In this document: positions 8,996 through 19,103 of the stretch, piece by piece
Layout of the letters: each line of letters opens with the position of its first letter
Numbering within the stretch: the stretch's first letter is position 1
NCBI GenBank assembly: GCA_948805675.1
Contig: CAQIBN010000009.1
Span: 1-64,000, forward strand
Source: an uncultured Clostridia bacterium
Lineage (GTDB): Bacteria; Bacillota; Clostridia; TANB77; CAG-508
Direction of reading: 5' to 3'
DNA: 64,000 nucleotides
Made by a program: the position numbers and the translations under genes
Notes under the pieces: model-generated
What the model was told of the DNA's origin: nothing
What the model saw: only the letters and a program-made list of their open reading frames with translations
The model's database searches: none

Positions 8996-9337
8996 ATATG
9001 TTTAAATTTACTCCTCTTTTTTATAGTTTTTATTTATTATTGTTTTTTATATTATCATCATTTTTGTTAAATTACAACTATTTTTTTATATATAACAAAA
9101 AGTTATTATTCAATAATAGATTTATATATCAAAGTAAGTCTTTTATAGTGTTATATATTATAATAAATAACAATTCTTCATTATACTATAATTTCTGCCA
9201 GCTTTATATATTAGAAACACTTTATAAACATATACAATAATAATGACACATGTCCAAAACTATGTTTTATTATAATATATAACACTATAAAAAACTAGAC
9301 TATAAGCTACTTACCATTAACTTGTAAAATAGCATAT
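8996..9337 (-). other. Intergenic region without a recognised feature
   Basis: Very AT-rich. The plus-strand frame from 8998 is almost all Phe/Tyr/Leu/Ile/Asn and has no ribosome binding site. The valS leader promoter must lie here, but I cannot place it confidently. Confidence 0.5.
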
Positions 9338-9526
9338 TTATACAAAAAATATTATACTAGCTCCAACAATCGCAATAATGAAACCTACAATTTTAAGTCC
9401 AAGAGCCCCTTCATTTTGGTCTCCAAAACTAAAAAATCTTTTAGTTAACAATCTAGAATCATATATCATAATAACACCTATTAAGCTAAATAACAAACCT
9501 ACAATTATTAATATTAATTTTCCCAT
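9338..9526 (-). CDS. Small two-helix membrane protein
   Basis: 62 residues starting behind AGAAGGAAC. Two hydrophobic segments (about 3-22 and 43-61) flank a short loop with Arg/Lys and FSFGDQNEGALGLK. I do not recognise a named family. The stop of the upstream epimerase gene is 12 nt away, so the two are probably co-transcribed. Confidence 0.7.
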   Translation of the reverse strand: MGKLILIIVGLLFSLIGVIMIYDSRLLTKRFFSFGDQNEGALGLKIVGFIIAIVGASIIFFV

Positions 9527-9537
9527 AAAAGTTCCTT

Positions 9538-10413
9538 CTATTCTTCAAAAAATTCCACTGTATATTTACATTCAAACTCTTCTTTTGGTTTCAATACTAA
9601 AATATCTGTTTTTTGTGTAAATACTCCAGTTGACTTTAATGTGTCTGCTGTAGTTTTCCAAGGTTCTATACACAAAAATGGAGCATTTGGTTTTGACCAT
9701 ATCGCTAAATATGGAAAACCTGAAAAATCCATTGTTAACACAGTATTTCCAGTATCACGTTTTTTTAAACTTATTTTAGAAGATGTTATACTTTTCATTA
9801 TTAAAGCATCATTATTAAATGTATCTTTATTTATATAAATTCTTCTTTTATCACTCATTCTATTTTTTGCATATTCAGTTCCAATTAAGCCATCAACTAA
9901 ATATAGAAAATGAATTTTATCTTCATCTTCTTCAAATTCTAAATAATAATTTTCATTTTTTAAATCCTCTAGATTTATTTTAAACGCTGGATGACCGCCT
10001 ATACCAAATGGCATACTAGTAGTTCCTACATTAATAACTTTATAAATTGTTGTTAATTTATTATCATCTAATCTATATGTTGTATATAATTCAAAATCAA
10101 AAGGAAATTTTGAAATAGTGTTTTTATTACTTTTTAATACATAAGAATGAAAATTGTCTAATTTAGTAACTGGCTCAAATTCTAAATCTCTTGCAAATCC
10201 ATGTTGTGGCATCTCATATGTTTTGCCATTAATAATGGTTTGATTTTTCTTTAGTTTACCTACTGTTGGGAATAATACTGGTGAATGTCTTTTCCAAAAA
10301 ACTTTTCCATTTTCATCTACGCACTCTTCACCTTGATGTATTCTTTCTACTCCATTTAGCTTGAAACTTATTAATTCCCCACCTAATTTTGAAGTCAACA
10401 TTTGAGTATGCAT
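9538..10413 (-). CDS. Aldose 1-epimerase family protein (LacX-like)
   Basis: 291 residues. It has the galactose mutarotase beta-sandwich pattern: GGELISFKLNG near the start, RHSPVLFPTVGKLK, MPQHGFARDLEF (the catalytic-region His), GGHPAFKI and a C-terminal EPW motif. It probably interconverts sugar anomers, though the substrate is unknown. It carries ATA-GGC-GGT (CGG out of phase) in GIGGHP and is uninterrupted. Confidence 0.85.
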   Translation of the reverse strand: MHTQMLTSKLGGELISFKLNGVERIHQGEECVDENGKVFWKRHSPVLFPTVGKLKKNQTIINGKTYEMPQHGFARDLEFEPVTKLDNFHSYVLKSNKNTISKFPFDFELYTTYRLDDNKLTTIYKVINVGTTSMPFGIGGHPAFKINLEDLKNENYYLEFEEDEDKIHFLYLVDGLIGTEYAKNRMSDKRRIYINKDTFNNDALIMKSITSSKISLKKRDTGNTVLTMDFSGFPYLAIWSKPNAPFLCIEPWKTTADTLKSTGVFTQKTDILVLKPKEEFECKYTVEFFEE

Positions 10414-10735
10414 ATATCCATTCTCCTTAATATATTTTTTCTTACTATATAATATTGTGTTTTTATGTAAATGTCAAGTATTTTACATAAAAATTGTCAC
10501 ATTCTGTTATATTTAAGTTACAATTCATAGCATATTTATATAAAATATTATTAATCCTTTTATATTTATATATTCTTTATTTATTCATATTAAAAATATA
10601 TTGTAAAATTTATCTAAAATAACCTTTACAAACACTGCAAAAATATATAATACAATTAAATTTAATTTCTAATACTATAAATTGTAACTTTTTAAACACT
10701 AATCACACATAAGATATAAGTTAGTCTAAAATATT
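10414..10735 (-). other. Intergenic region without a recognised feature
   Basis: About 320 nt of AT-rich sequence. No ORF, tRNA or convincing hairpin seen. Confidence 0.5.
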
Positions 10736-11074
10736 TTAAATCTCTTCTATTCCACCTTTTAAATTATATACATTATTATATCCCAAATCTTCTAAAACTT
10801 CTTTTCCTCTCAAACTTCTTGCTCCAGATGCACAATATAATATAATTATACTATTTTTATCTTGTACTTTATCTGTAATCTTATCTTGTAATTCATATAA
10901 AGGAATACAAATTGCACCATCTAAATGTCCTTCTTCATATTCCTGAATACTTCTTACATCTATAAGCATTACATTTTGTGATTTTGTAATCATATCTAAT
11001 ACCTCTTTATAATTTAGCTGATTATCTATACTTCTAGTAAAGATTTTACTTATTTTCTTAAAAAACTGTTTCAT
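10736..11074 (-). CDS. Rhodanese-like domain protein
   Basis: 112 residues from the ATG at 11074, which follows AAGGAGGAAAAA; an ATG six codons upstream overlaps that site. The rhodanese domain shows MLIDVRSIQEYEEGHLDGA and the active-site loop CASGARS (Cys about 81) with the GYxNVYNLKGGI ending. It probably transfers sulfur or binds persulfide. The N-terminal 25 residues are basic and lack a lipobox. Confidence 0.85.
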   Translation of the reverse strand: MKQFFKKISKIFTRSIDNQLNYKEVLDMITKSQNVMLIDVRSIQEYEEGHLDGAICIPLYELQDKITDKVQDKNSIIILYCASGARSLRGKEVLEDLGYNNVYNLKGGIEEI

Positions 11075-11136
11075 TTTTTCCTCCTTATACATAAAAAAAG
11101 ATATCTAGTATATAATATTCCAGATATCTTTTTAAG

Positions 11137-11790
11137 TTATGCTTTTTTCTCATCTTTACTTTTTAAATTTTCTAATTGTTTAGTAAATTGTATATTAGTT
11201 GCTATTATAGTTATTACATATACAGTTAAAACTGATGGTATGAACATTCTATTAACAGGGCATCTTGTAATTGCTATAATACTTAATAATAAAGCTCCTA
11301 CTAAGACTAAAACGATTAATTCTTGTATAATAACCTTTACTATTCCTAATCTTTTATATAGTATTGACATATATACTAATATTATAACTGTTGTTATAAT
11401 AATTGGAACAATATATGGTCTTACTAAATCTCTTATTCTAAGATTACCAACATCAGAAGTAGTAATAATATTTTCTTTATTCTCTTCTGAAATCTCATAT
11501 TTTTCACTTATTTTTTGTTTTAAAGTTTCTAATTGTTCATCTGAAACTTTGTTAGTTTTTATAATGAAACTATCATTAAATTTCTCTACTTTATTTATTA
11601 TTATTTTTTCATTTGGTAGTACATCATTTACAATTTTTTGAACTTCATCTATATTATAATCTTTTCCAATATATACTTTTACTTCACGATGATTAGAATA
11701 TATTATATCCACATTAAATCCTACAGTAGCAATTACAATTATTCCAAGTACAATAATAACTGCTAATACTGCATATACTATTTTTTTCAT
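11137..11790 (-). CDS. secF: SecF, short form
   Basis: 217 residues, shorter than the usual 290-300. It has an N-terminal helix, a periplasmic-type domain (about 30-120) and then three to four membrane helices (about 128-205). It belongs with SecD in the proton-driven complex that aids protein export. Identification rests partly on position directly after secD, because the sequence is divergent and several C-terminal helices are missing. Confidence 0.75.
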   Translation of the reverse strand: MKKIVYAVLAVIIVLGIIVIATVGFNVDIIYSNHREVKVYIGKDYNIDEVQKIVNDVLPNEKIIINKVEKFNDSFIIKTNKVSDEQLETLKQKISEKYEISEENKENIITTSDVGNLRIRDLVRPYIVPIIITTVIILVYMSILYKRLGIVKVIIQELIVLVLVGALLLSIIAITRCPVNRMFIPSVLTVYVITIIATNIQFTKQLENLKSKDEKKA

Positions 11791-11813
11791 ATATTAAACC
11801 CTCTCTTTAATTA

Positions 11814-13169
11814 TTAATTTTCTGAATTTGATATTAATACTCTTGTTATAGCTAAATTATATATTATCATTATTATTAATGACCAAAACATTATCATACC
11901 CAAACTTGCTATTGGTAAATATTTTGTAAAAGAAAATACAATTGAAATAATTAAACATGGTATATAAATTCTTATAAATTTAATTGATATATTTTTAAAT
12001 ACATTATAATCGTTTTTCTTATTTTTAATAATATTAACCATATATATATAATTCATTATAGCACCTAATATAATTGCAATTATTCCTGTTAAAGTTATTA
12101 CAACATTTGTATATCTTAAAGTTATTAATAAAATAGCTACATAACCAATTAAACTAATAATACTAAATAGTCCTAATTTTTTATATTTTATAATTGTAAA
12201 TATTGCTATTATTGTAGAAATTACTAATGTTAATATTAATAATACTTTTAATACATCATTTGTAAGTTCTGACTCTATATATAAATTTGTATCTAATTTA
12301 TATGTTAAAGGAATTGTATCTGTTCTTAATAGTACTGCCAAATTAGAGGCTTGAGTTAATGAATCTTGTAACTCATCACTTGTTTTTGCACTACTTGTAC
12401 TTCCCATAGATAGTTGTAATAATCCATCTTTTATTTCTTCATCAAAATAAGTTGATAATAATGTTTCCCCATCTAATACTAAATCAACTTGTTTTTTAGT
12501 TTCATTACCTTCTTCATCTTTTGTAGATACATAATTTTGACTTATCTGTCTTAATTTTTCTGTACCTTCTTTATTAAATTGTATATTTAAAAATATTGTT
12601 GTTCCAGTACTTGTATTTCCATATCCTACTTTTACATCTTTTATTTTATCTTTAGTTAATAATTCATGTTTATCTTGTGTATCAATAATCTTAAATTCAG
12701 CACGTGTTGTAATTTGTGAAATAATTGTATCTGTGTATTTATTCTCTGGAATTGTTACATAGATTTCTCCTGTAGAAGAGTTTTTTCTTACTTCATATTC
12801 TGTTACTCCTAACATAATTAATCTATCTTCTACTATATTTTTTACTTTTTCAAAATTATCATTATTTAATAAATCTTGTGAATTTATTGGTACCTCTTTT
12901 TTAGTATATTCATCTTCTTTTCCTTCTTCTATACTAGAAGATTCTACTTTATTACCATCTTTATCGTAATATTCTGTATTTACTGTATCATCTATTTTTA
13001 TATTAAATACTCTTCCTCCTGCCAAATCTATTCCTAATTCATAATCTGGCAAAATATTTTTCATTTTATTTTTATCTTTTACAAATATTCCTATAAAAGA
13101 TATTAATGAAATTAGTATAATAACTAGTATTGCTAATATTATTTTTAAAGTATTATTTTTTGCTTTCAC
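11814..13169 (-). CDS. secD: SecD protein-export membrane protein
   Basis: 451 residues. The start is a GTG (13169) behind AGAGGAGG. It has an N-terminal helix, then the D1 signature YELGIDLAGGRVFNI, a large extracytoplasmic region and a cluster of membrane helices from about 305. It partners the shorter SecF. It lies 17 nt after the HD hydrolase gene. Confidence 0.88.
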   Translation of the reverse strand: MKAKNNTLKIILAILVIILISLISFIGIFVKDKNKMKNILPDYELGIDLAGGRVFNIKIDDTVNTEYYDKDGNKVESSSIEEGKEDEYTKKEVPINSQDLLNNDNFEKVKNIVEDRLIMLGVTEYEVRKNSSTGEIYVTIPENKYTDTIISQITTRAEFKIIDTQDKHELLTKDKIKDVKVGYGNTSTGTTIFLNIQFNKEGTEKLRQISQNYVSTKDEEGNETKKQVDLVLDGETLLSTYFDEEIKDGLLQLSMGSTSSAKTSDELQDSLTQASNLAVLLRTDTIPLTYKLDTNLYIESELTNDVLKVLLILTLVISTIIAIFTIIKYKKLGLFSIISLIGYVAILLITLRYTNVVITLTGIIAIILGAIMNYIYMVNIIKNKKNDYNVFKNISIKFIRIYIPCLIISIVFSFTKYLPIASLGMIMFWSLIIMIIYNLAITRVLISNSEN

Positions 13170-13186
13170 TTTGTTTCCTCCTCTTA

Positions 13187-13847
13187 CTATAATAATTTTG
13201 TATCATTAATTATCAATTCAAACCATATTCCCAAATACTTAGCAGCATATTTACTCATCATAGTTCTATCCATAAAAATTTCAAAGTAATCTAATACTGG
13301 TGAAATTTTTGTATCAATAGTTAGTTTCAGAATCACCTTTTTCTCGTCTTTTTTTATAATAAATTCTGAATCTGTAACTGCATAATTAACTTTATCATGT
13401 TTATCAAATGTAGAAATATTTGTATTTACTACTCTATCTCTATGAACATCTGATTTATCGGCTAAAATTAATGCAGCTGAAATATCACTTACTGCTGTTC
13501 CTGTTTGTTCATCATGGTTTCCGAATTGCCATCATGATTTCTGTTCTTTTTTCAACATCCATTCCTATGTCTTTTAATATCTCATAGGCAAGTATTGCAC
13601 CTGAATGTGCATGATCTGTACGGTTTACACAATTTCCAATATCATGCATATAACCTGCAATTTTAGCAAGTTCTATTCTTTCTTTACTATAACCTAAAGT
13701 TTCTAATACTTTACCTGCACGATTTGAAACAATAGATATATGCCTTGTAGAATGTTCTGTATACCCTAAAACATTAAGTTGCTTTTGTGAACTCTTTATT
13801 AGTTCTTGAACCTCTGAATTTTTTTTTAAATCTTCTAATGTTATCAT
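13187..13847 (-). CDS. HD-domain phosphohydrolase, one +1 shift at CGG
   Basis: The frame starts at 13847. Residues 1-108 contain the HD core (YTEHSTRHISIVSNRA, YMHDIGNCVNR, HAHSGAILAYEIL). An in-phase CGG (13523-13521) carries an extra C. Skipping it gives MAIGNHDEQTGTAVSDISAALILADKSDVHR, the expected continuation with the second HD motif, and a 219-residue protein to 13187. Such proteins are found upstream of secDF in Clostridia; the substrate is unknown. Confidence 0.85.
13521..13523 (-). other. In-frame CGG, +1 shift site (HD hydrolase, Gly109)
   Basis: GCA-ATT-[C]GGA-AAC-CAT-GAT. 108 codons precede. The shift restores the NHDE metal-binding motif. Confidence 0.85.
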
Positions 13848-14029
13848 TCTTGTCCTCCATATTTTTAAATTCTATATTAAAACAAAAAAAATATCAACTA
13901 TTTTTATAAAAAAAAGTATGATATTTTTATGTATTTGTTATTGTTTAACCCTTTATTAACTTTGTACTAAGTTTTCCTAAAAAGTGTAAATAAATTTGTA
14001 TATTATTCTACATTTTTCTTATTATAATT

Positions 14030-14428
14030 TTAACCAAAATTTACTCCAATTATACCTCCAACCATTCCACTTATAATAGCACCTATTATCATAATAATTG
14101 AATATAAGTTTAAATTAAACCCAATAAAGGCTATACTTGATAAAATATATAAAGTTAAAATATATATAAGACCAACTAAAGCACCATTTATAATTCCATT
14201 TTTCTTTATTTTTATAGAACTTAAAGAACTACCTATTAATATACTTACTATACTAATTATTATAACTACAGGTTTTATTGTTGTTTCTTGTATCTCCGTA
14301 TAAACTAATAAACTAGCAAAAATAAACAACAATATTACAGAAATAATAAATGATATTACACTTCCTTTTATAACCTTCATTATATTATTATTTATATTTA
14401 CTTTATTTATACTAACATTTTTATCCAT
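14030..14428 (-). CDS. Four-helix membrane protein, TIGR04086-like
   Basis: 132 residues with four hydrophobic segments (about 19-43, 48-66, 75-99 and 105-130) ending in GGIIGVNFG. Size, topology and position near the secDF/tgt cluster fit the clostridial TIGR04086 membrane family of unknown function. The start follows AATAGGAGG. It contains ACG-GAG (CGG out of phase) and is intact. Confidence 0.65.
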   Translation of the reverse strand: MDKNVSINKVNINNNIMKVIKGSVISFIISVILLFIFASLLVYTEIQETTIKPVVIIISIVSILIGSSLSSIKIKKNGIINGALVGLIYILTLYILSSIAFIGFNLNLYSIIMIIGAIISGMVGGIIGVNFG

Positions 14429-14611
14429 ATGTTTTCCTCCTATTAATATATCTATATTAATAAAAAAATACTTTTAGAACTTTTGAATAAAAAATAGATA
14501 ATATTATACTAATATAATATTATCTATCTTTTTATGTTTATTATAAATAGTTTCTAAATTGTAGTTTTAAAACACCGCATTTCTTTAGTTAAACTTATTT
14601 ATTTCAAAAAT

Positions 14612-16101
14612 TTAATCTACTTGATTATTATTTTGTTTACTTTGTACAATATTATTATTCACCACATTTGTAATAATATTTGAATTAATATTATTAGTAA
14701 TTTTGTTATTTTCAACAGTTGTATTATTGGTAGATGTTGTACCACCAACTGTTTTGTTCAAAATATCTAAAATATCTGCTGTCTTATTATCATCACCATA
14801 TACCATATAATAATTATTTTTTCCATTATTTGTTTCCATGTAAATTTTCTTTAATTGTATTGGTAATAAAGTTCTTCCCGATGAATTAATAACACCATAT
14901 AACCCATCTTTATATACTACAATTCCTTCCTTTTCTGGAATTATTAATACATTATTTCCTTTTGCTGCTTTAGATGTTCCTTCAATATATCCGAAGCCCA
15001 TCAAAGGTTGTATTTGTAATATTTTTTCCATCTTTATCAAAAATAGTCCACTTTTCCACTTTATTTTCATATACTTGTTTTACAGGTATACAATTATCAA
15101 ATAAAATATATGAATTTGATATCTGGTCTTTTCTAAAAGTTTCTATATCTATACCTATAGAATCATATTGTGGGTAAATAACATATCTTGCACCTTTGCT
15201 TCTATTTATAACACCATATTTATCTCCTACTTTTATAATGTATAAGTTATAATCAATATCTAATTGTTTAATTTCATCATATTGTGGTTCAATAGTTACT
15301 CCGACCTTTACTTGAATAAATTCCTTGTTTATTTTCAGGTGTTGTAGTAATAAAATCTTGTGAACTTTCTAAAAATCTTAATTCTTTAAACTTGGTTCCA
15401 AGTACAGTTTCGCCTGTATCTATTTTTTGTACTCCATATAATCCTGATGAGTTTTGCACTAATATAAGTCCATATTTTAAAGCTTTTTTATTAGAAAAAC
15501 TCATATTTCCTGAAGTTATTACTGTATTATTTAACATACTTGAATATTTACCAACAATATTATCTAATGTATAAACTGCTATATAATTTTTCTCTTGATT
15601 ATACACAAACTTACAATTAAAACCTAATTCAATTCCTTCACCAGTAGTGTATAATTTCCCATTTACAGATTTAACTTTTGTTTTTAAAGTATAGTATTCA
15701 TATTCATCATATTCTATTAAAACTTTATACACTTTTTCCGAGTTTGCTTCAAATCCTGCAACTTCATATCCATTAGAATTAGTTTTATCACTTACATGAC
15801 ATTGGTTAGTGTCTTCATTATATTTTTTATATTCTCCATTATTATATTCATAACCTAATAAGTCTGCCAAATCTTTAATAGATATATATACATTCCCATC
15901 CTCAAATATAAATAAATCACTTGGTACGCTTGTATTTTTATCATTAATTAAAAATCTAAATTGTTTAGATTGAAGATACATACTATATGATAATACTGCA
16001 ACTAAAATTAATACAAGTACAACAATTGCAATAATAATTATTTTCAAAATTTTTGTACTTTGTTCTCTACTTTTTTTCTCTTCATTATCTATAAGATTCA
16101 T
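14612..16101 (-). CDS. WG-repeat membrane-anchored protein, two +1 shifts at CGG
   Basis: The start at 16101 follows a GGGGG-type site. There is an N-terminal anchor at about 22-45. Several WG-type repeats follow (YGLILVQNSSGLYGVQ, YGVINRSKGARYVIYPQYDSI, LYGVINSSGRTLLPIQ). In-phase CGGs at 15303-15301 and 14993-14991 each carry an extra C. Reading both as Gly joins three pieces into 495 residues, restoring SSKGGVTIEPQYDEI and FDGLGYIEGTSKA. The tail is Asn-rich. The out-of-phase CGGs (TCG-GAA, TCG-GGA) are harmless. The function is unknown; WG repeats are usually surface or binding modules. Confidence 0.78.
14991..14993 (-). other. In-frame CGG, second +1 shift site (WG protein, Gly370)
   Basis: GGG-CTT-[C]GGA-TAT-ATT. 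Exactly 103 codons after the first shift. Confidence 0.8.
15301..15303 (-). other. In-frame CGG, +1 shift site (WG protein, Gly267)
   Basis: AAA-GGT-[C]GGA-GTA-ACT-ATT. 266 codons precede. The new frame continues the WG repeat pattern. Confidence 0.8.
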
Positions 16102-16113
16102 TTTATTTCCCCC

Positions 16114-17245
16114 TTAATCTTTTGTATATCCATATTTTTTATAAAACTCGTTTCTAAAGTTTAATAAATTATCATTCTCTATTTCTATTCTAACCTTTTT
16201 CATTAAATTAGTCAAGAAAGTTAAATTATGAATAGATAGAAGTCTTACTCCTAATATTTCATTTGTTTTTATTAAATGTCTTATATAACTTCTAGTATAA
16301 TTTTTACATGTATAACAATTACATTCTGAATCAAGTGGGGCGAAATCTCTTTCATATGTAGCATTTCTTACTACTACTTTTCCATTCCATGTCATTGCAG
16401 TACCATTTCTTGCAATTCTAGTTGGCAATACACAATCACACATATCTATACCTGCCATTGCCGCTTCTATTAAATAGTCTGGTGTTCCCACTCCCATTAA
16501 ATATCTTGGTTTATCTTTTGGCATAAGAGGAGCTGTATAATTCAAAATATCTAAAAACTCTTCTTTTGGCTCTCCCACACTAATTCCACCTATCGCATAT
16601 CCTGGCAAATCTAATTTTACTAAATCTTCTAGTGATTGTTTTCTTAATTCTTTATAAAAGCCTCCTTGAATTATTCCAAATAAAGCCTGTCTATCTATAG
16701 TTTTATGTGAATCTTTACATCTTTTTGCCCATCTTGTTGTTCTTTCCATAGATTGTTTTGTATATTCATAACTTGCAGGATATTCTACACATTCATCAAA
16801 TGCCATTATAATATCTGCACCTAAAGCTTCTTCTATTTGCATAACTTTTTCTGGTGAAAAGAAATGTTTACTTCCATCTAAGTGAGATTTAAATTCCACA
16901 CCATCTTCACAAATTGTTCTTAAATCTCCTAAACTAAAAACCTGAAATCCTCCACTATCTGTTAATATTGGTCTATCCCACTTCATAAAGCTGTGAAGTC
17001 CACCGTGCTTCTTTTATAAGTTCATGTCCAGGTCTTAAATATAAATGATATGTATTTGATAAAATTATTTGTGCTTCAACAATTTCTTTTAATTCTTCTG
17101 GTGTCATTGATTTTACTGTAGCTTGTGTACCAACTGGCATAAATGTGGGTGTGTCTATATCTCCATGAGGAGTATGTATTACTCCTCTTCTTGCACCAGT
17201 TTGTTTACATTCATGTAATAACTCATATGTAACTGCTTGTTTCAT
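16114..17245 (-). CDS. tgt: tRNA-guanine transglycosylase, one +1 shift at CGG
   Basis: 376 residues after recoding, the family length. It swaps guanine-34 for preQ1 in GUN-anticodon tRNAs. The first 80 residues end at LRPGHELIKEA. An in-phase CGG (17005-17003) carries an extra C; skipping it gives EAGGLHSFMKWDRPILTDSGGFQVFSL, the most conserved block of the enzyme, with the catalytic Asp. The zinc ligands CNCYTC and the downstream His are present near 305-335. It also has GCG-GCA (CGG out of phase) with no effect. It lies next to queA, in the same queuosine pathway. Confidence 0.95.
17003..17005 (-). other. In-frame CGG, +1 shift site (tgt, Gly81)
   Basis: GAA-GCA-[C]GGT-GGA-CTT-CAC. 80 codons precede. 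It restores the invariant AGGLH. Confidence 0.9.
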
Positions 17246-17426
17246 TTTTCCTCCCTATACTTCTTACTATTTTTCTTCTCCTTCTTTAAAATATAATAAA
17301 TCATTTAAATATAGTCTTTTATGATTACATTAATTCTCTATATTTTAATATAAGCGCTATTAACTTTGAAGCCTTTATAGTTTCTTTTTATGTTATGTAT
17401 TTAATTAAATATTTATAGTCTTTATT

Positions 17427-18452
17427 TTATTTAATAAACATAGCATCTCCAAAACTAAAAAATCTATATTTTTCTTTTACAGCTTCTTCATATGCACTCA
17501 TTATATAATCTTTTCCAGCCAGTGCTGATACTAACATTATTAATGTGGATTCTGGTAAATGGAAATTAGTAATAAGACCATCTATACATTTGAATTTATA
17601 TCCTGGATATATAAATATATTTGTATCACCTTCTGTTTCTTTTACCATTCCATTTTCATTTGCGATAGATTCAAGTACTCTACAAGAAGTAGTTCCAACT
17701 GCAATAATTCTTCCACCATTTTTTCTTGCATTATTTATTTTCTTGCAGTCCTCTTCTTTCATATAATAATGTTCTGAATGCATGTCATGCTCTTCTATAT
17801 TTTCTACTTTTACTGGTCTAAAAGTTCCAATTCCAACATGTAAGGTTACATTTGCTATATCCACACCTTTTTCTTTTATTTTTTCTAATAATTCATCTGT
17901 AAAATGTAAACCTGCTGTAGGTGCTGCACTTGAGCCTTCATATTTAGCATATACTGTTTGATATCTATCTTTCTCTTTTAATCTTTCTTTTATATATGGT
18001 GGCAATGGCATAAGTCCTATTTGGTCTAATATTTCATTAAAAATACCATTATATTCGAATTTAACTTTTCGGTTTCCACCATCTAACTTTTCTGTTATCT
18101 CTGCTTTTAAAATTCCATCTCCAAAAGATACCTTCGCTCCAGGCATTAATTTTTTACCTGGTCTTACCATAACTTCCCATATATCTCCTTCTATTCTATT
18201 TAAAAGCAAAAATTCAATGTTTGCTCCAGTTTGTTCTTTTGTTCCATATAATCTCGCTGGAATAACTTTTGTATTATTTCTTACTAGACAATCACCAGGT
18301 CTTAAATAATCTATAATATCTTTAAAAACTTTATGTTCTATTGTTTTCTCTTCTTTATTTAAAATCATTAATCTTGATTCATCTCTTTTTTGTATTGGTA
18401 CTTGTGCTATTAATTCTTCTGGTAAATTATAATTAAAATCTGCAACTTTCAT
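17427..18452 (-). CDS. queA: S-adenosylmethionine:tRNA ribosyltransferase-isomerase
   Basis: 341 residues, full length and intact. It shows YNLPEELIAQVPIQKRDESRLM, AAPTAGLHFTDELL, LHVGIGTFRPV and GLITNFHLPESTLIMLVSALAG, all family signatures. It converts preQ1 in tRNA to epoxyqueuosine. It lies about 180 nt upstream of tgt. Arg is encoded by CGA at one place, showing that CGA is a normal sense codon here. Confidence 0.97.
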   Translation of the reverse strand: MKVADFNYNLPEELIAQVPIQKRDESRLMILNKEEKTIEHKVFKDIIDYLRPGDCLVRNNTKVIPARLYGTKEQTGANIEFLLLNRIEGDIWEVMVRPGKKLMPGAKVSFGDGILKAEITEKLDGGNRKVKFEYNGIFNEILDQIGLMPLPPYIKERLKEKDRYQTVYAKYEGSSAAPTAGLHFTDELLEKIKEKGVDIANVTLHVGIGTFRPVKVENIEEHDMHSEHYYMKEEDCKKINNARKNGGRIIAVGTTSCRVLESIANENGMVKETEGDTNIFIYPGYKFKCIDGLITNFHLPESTLIMLVSALAGKDYIMSAYEEAVKEKYRFFSFGDAMFIK

Positions 18453-18642
18453 TCTCTTCCTCTTTCTAATTTTATTATAAATTTCTTTAGTATTATACAG
18501 GATTTTTTATATTATGGCAACATAATACAGAAAATATGTAATTTATATTGTTACAGGATAATATTTTTATATCTCATAAGTAAGGTTTAAAAAGATATCT
18601 GATTTCTATCAAATATCTTTTATTTAATGATTGAATACATAT

Positions 18643-19040
18643 TTAATTATCTTGATATAGAATACTAAAAAACTCATCTATATTTTTACAGATATACTCA
18701 AATGTATATAACTCATGTAAATACAATTCTATGTTTTCATTTTTATTGTTGATACATATTACATCGCCAAATACAGTAATAGCAAATGGAATAAAGCCTT
18801 TTTCAAATATTTCACTAAAAATATACACATTTTCTTTATCATCTATATTGTATGATAATAATGATTTAATTACTTTTTCATCATTTTTTCTGTATTAAAT
18901 AACATTTCATCAAATGGTCTTCCACCATTATAATTAATTATTATATCTTTTAATGTTTGAGGTATGTGTATATTGTATTCATTTTCTATTTTTGTGATGC
19001 AATTTATATCCTTTAATTTTTTTATATACTTCCATTCCAT
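18643..19040 (-). pseudogene. SUKH/SMI1-like small protein, A-run frameshift
   Basis: An ATG (19040) after GAGGTG opens a frame MEWKYIKKLKDINCI...IENEYNIHIPQTLKDIIINYNGGRP, the typical SMI1/KNR4 (SUKH) N-terminus. It is cut at a TAA soon after FNTEK. Adding one A to the A6 run at about 18890 (GAAAAAATG) joins it to ...NDEKVIKSLLSYNIDDKENVYIFSEIFEKGFIPFAITVFGDVI, giving 132 residues. The lesion is a homopolymer slip, not a CGG. SUKH proteins are often immunity proteins of contact-dependent toxins. A sequencing slip or phase variation cannot be excluded. Confidence 0.65.
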
Positions 19041-19103
19041 ATAAACACCTCTATCTTTTACTATTTTTTAATTCTAAATACCTAAAATCTAATGTCTAGA
19101 CTC

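Noticed and set aside
8998..9240. 80-codon plus-strand frame
   Set aside because: Only Phe/Tyr/Leu/Ile/Asn-rich AT sequence, no ribosome binding site, overlaps the valS leader end.
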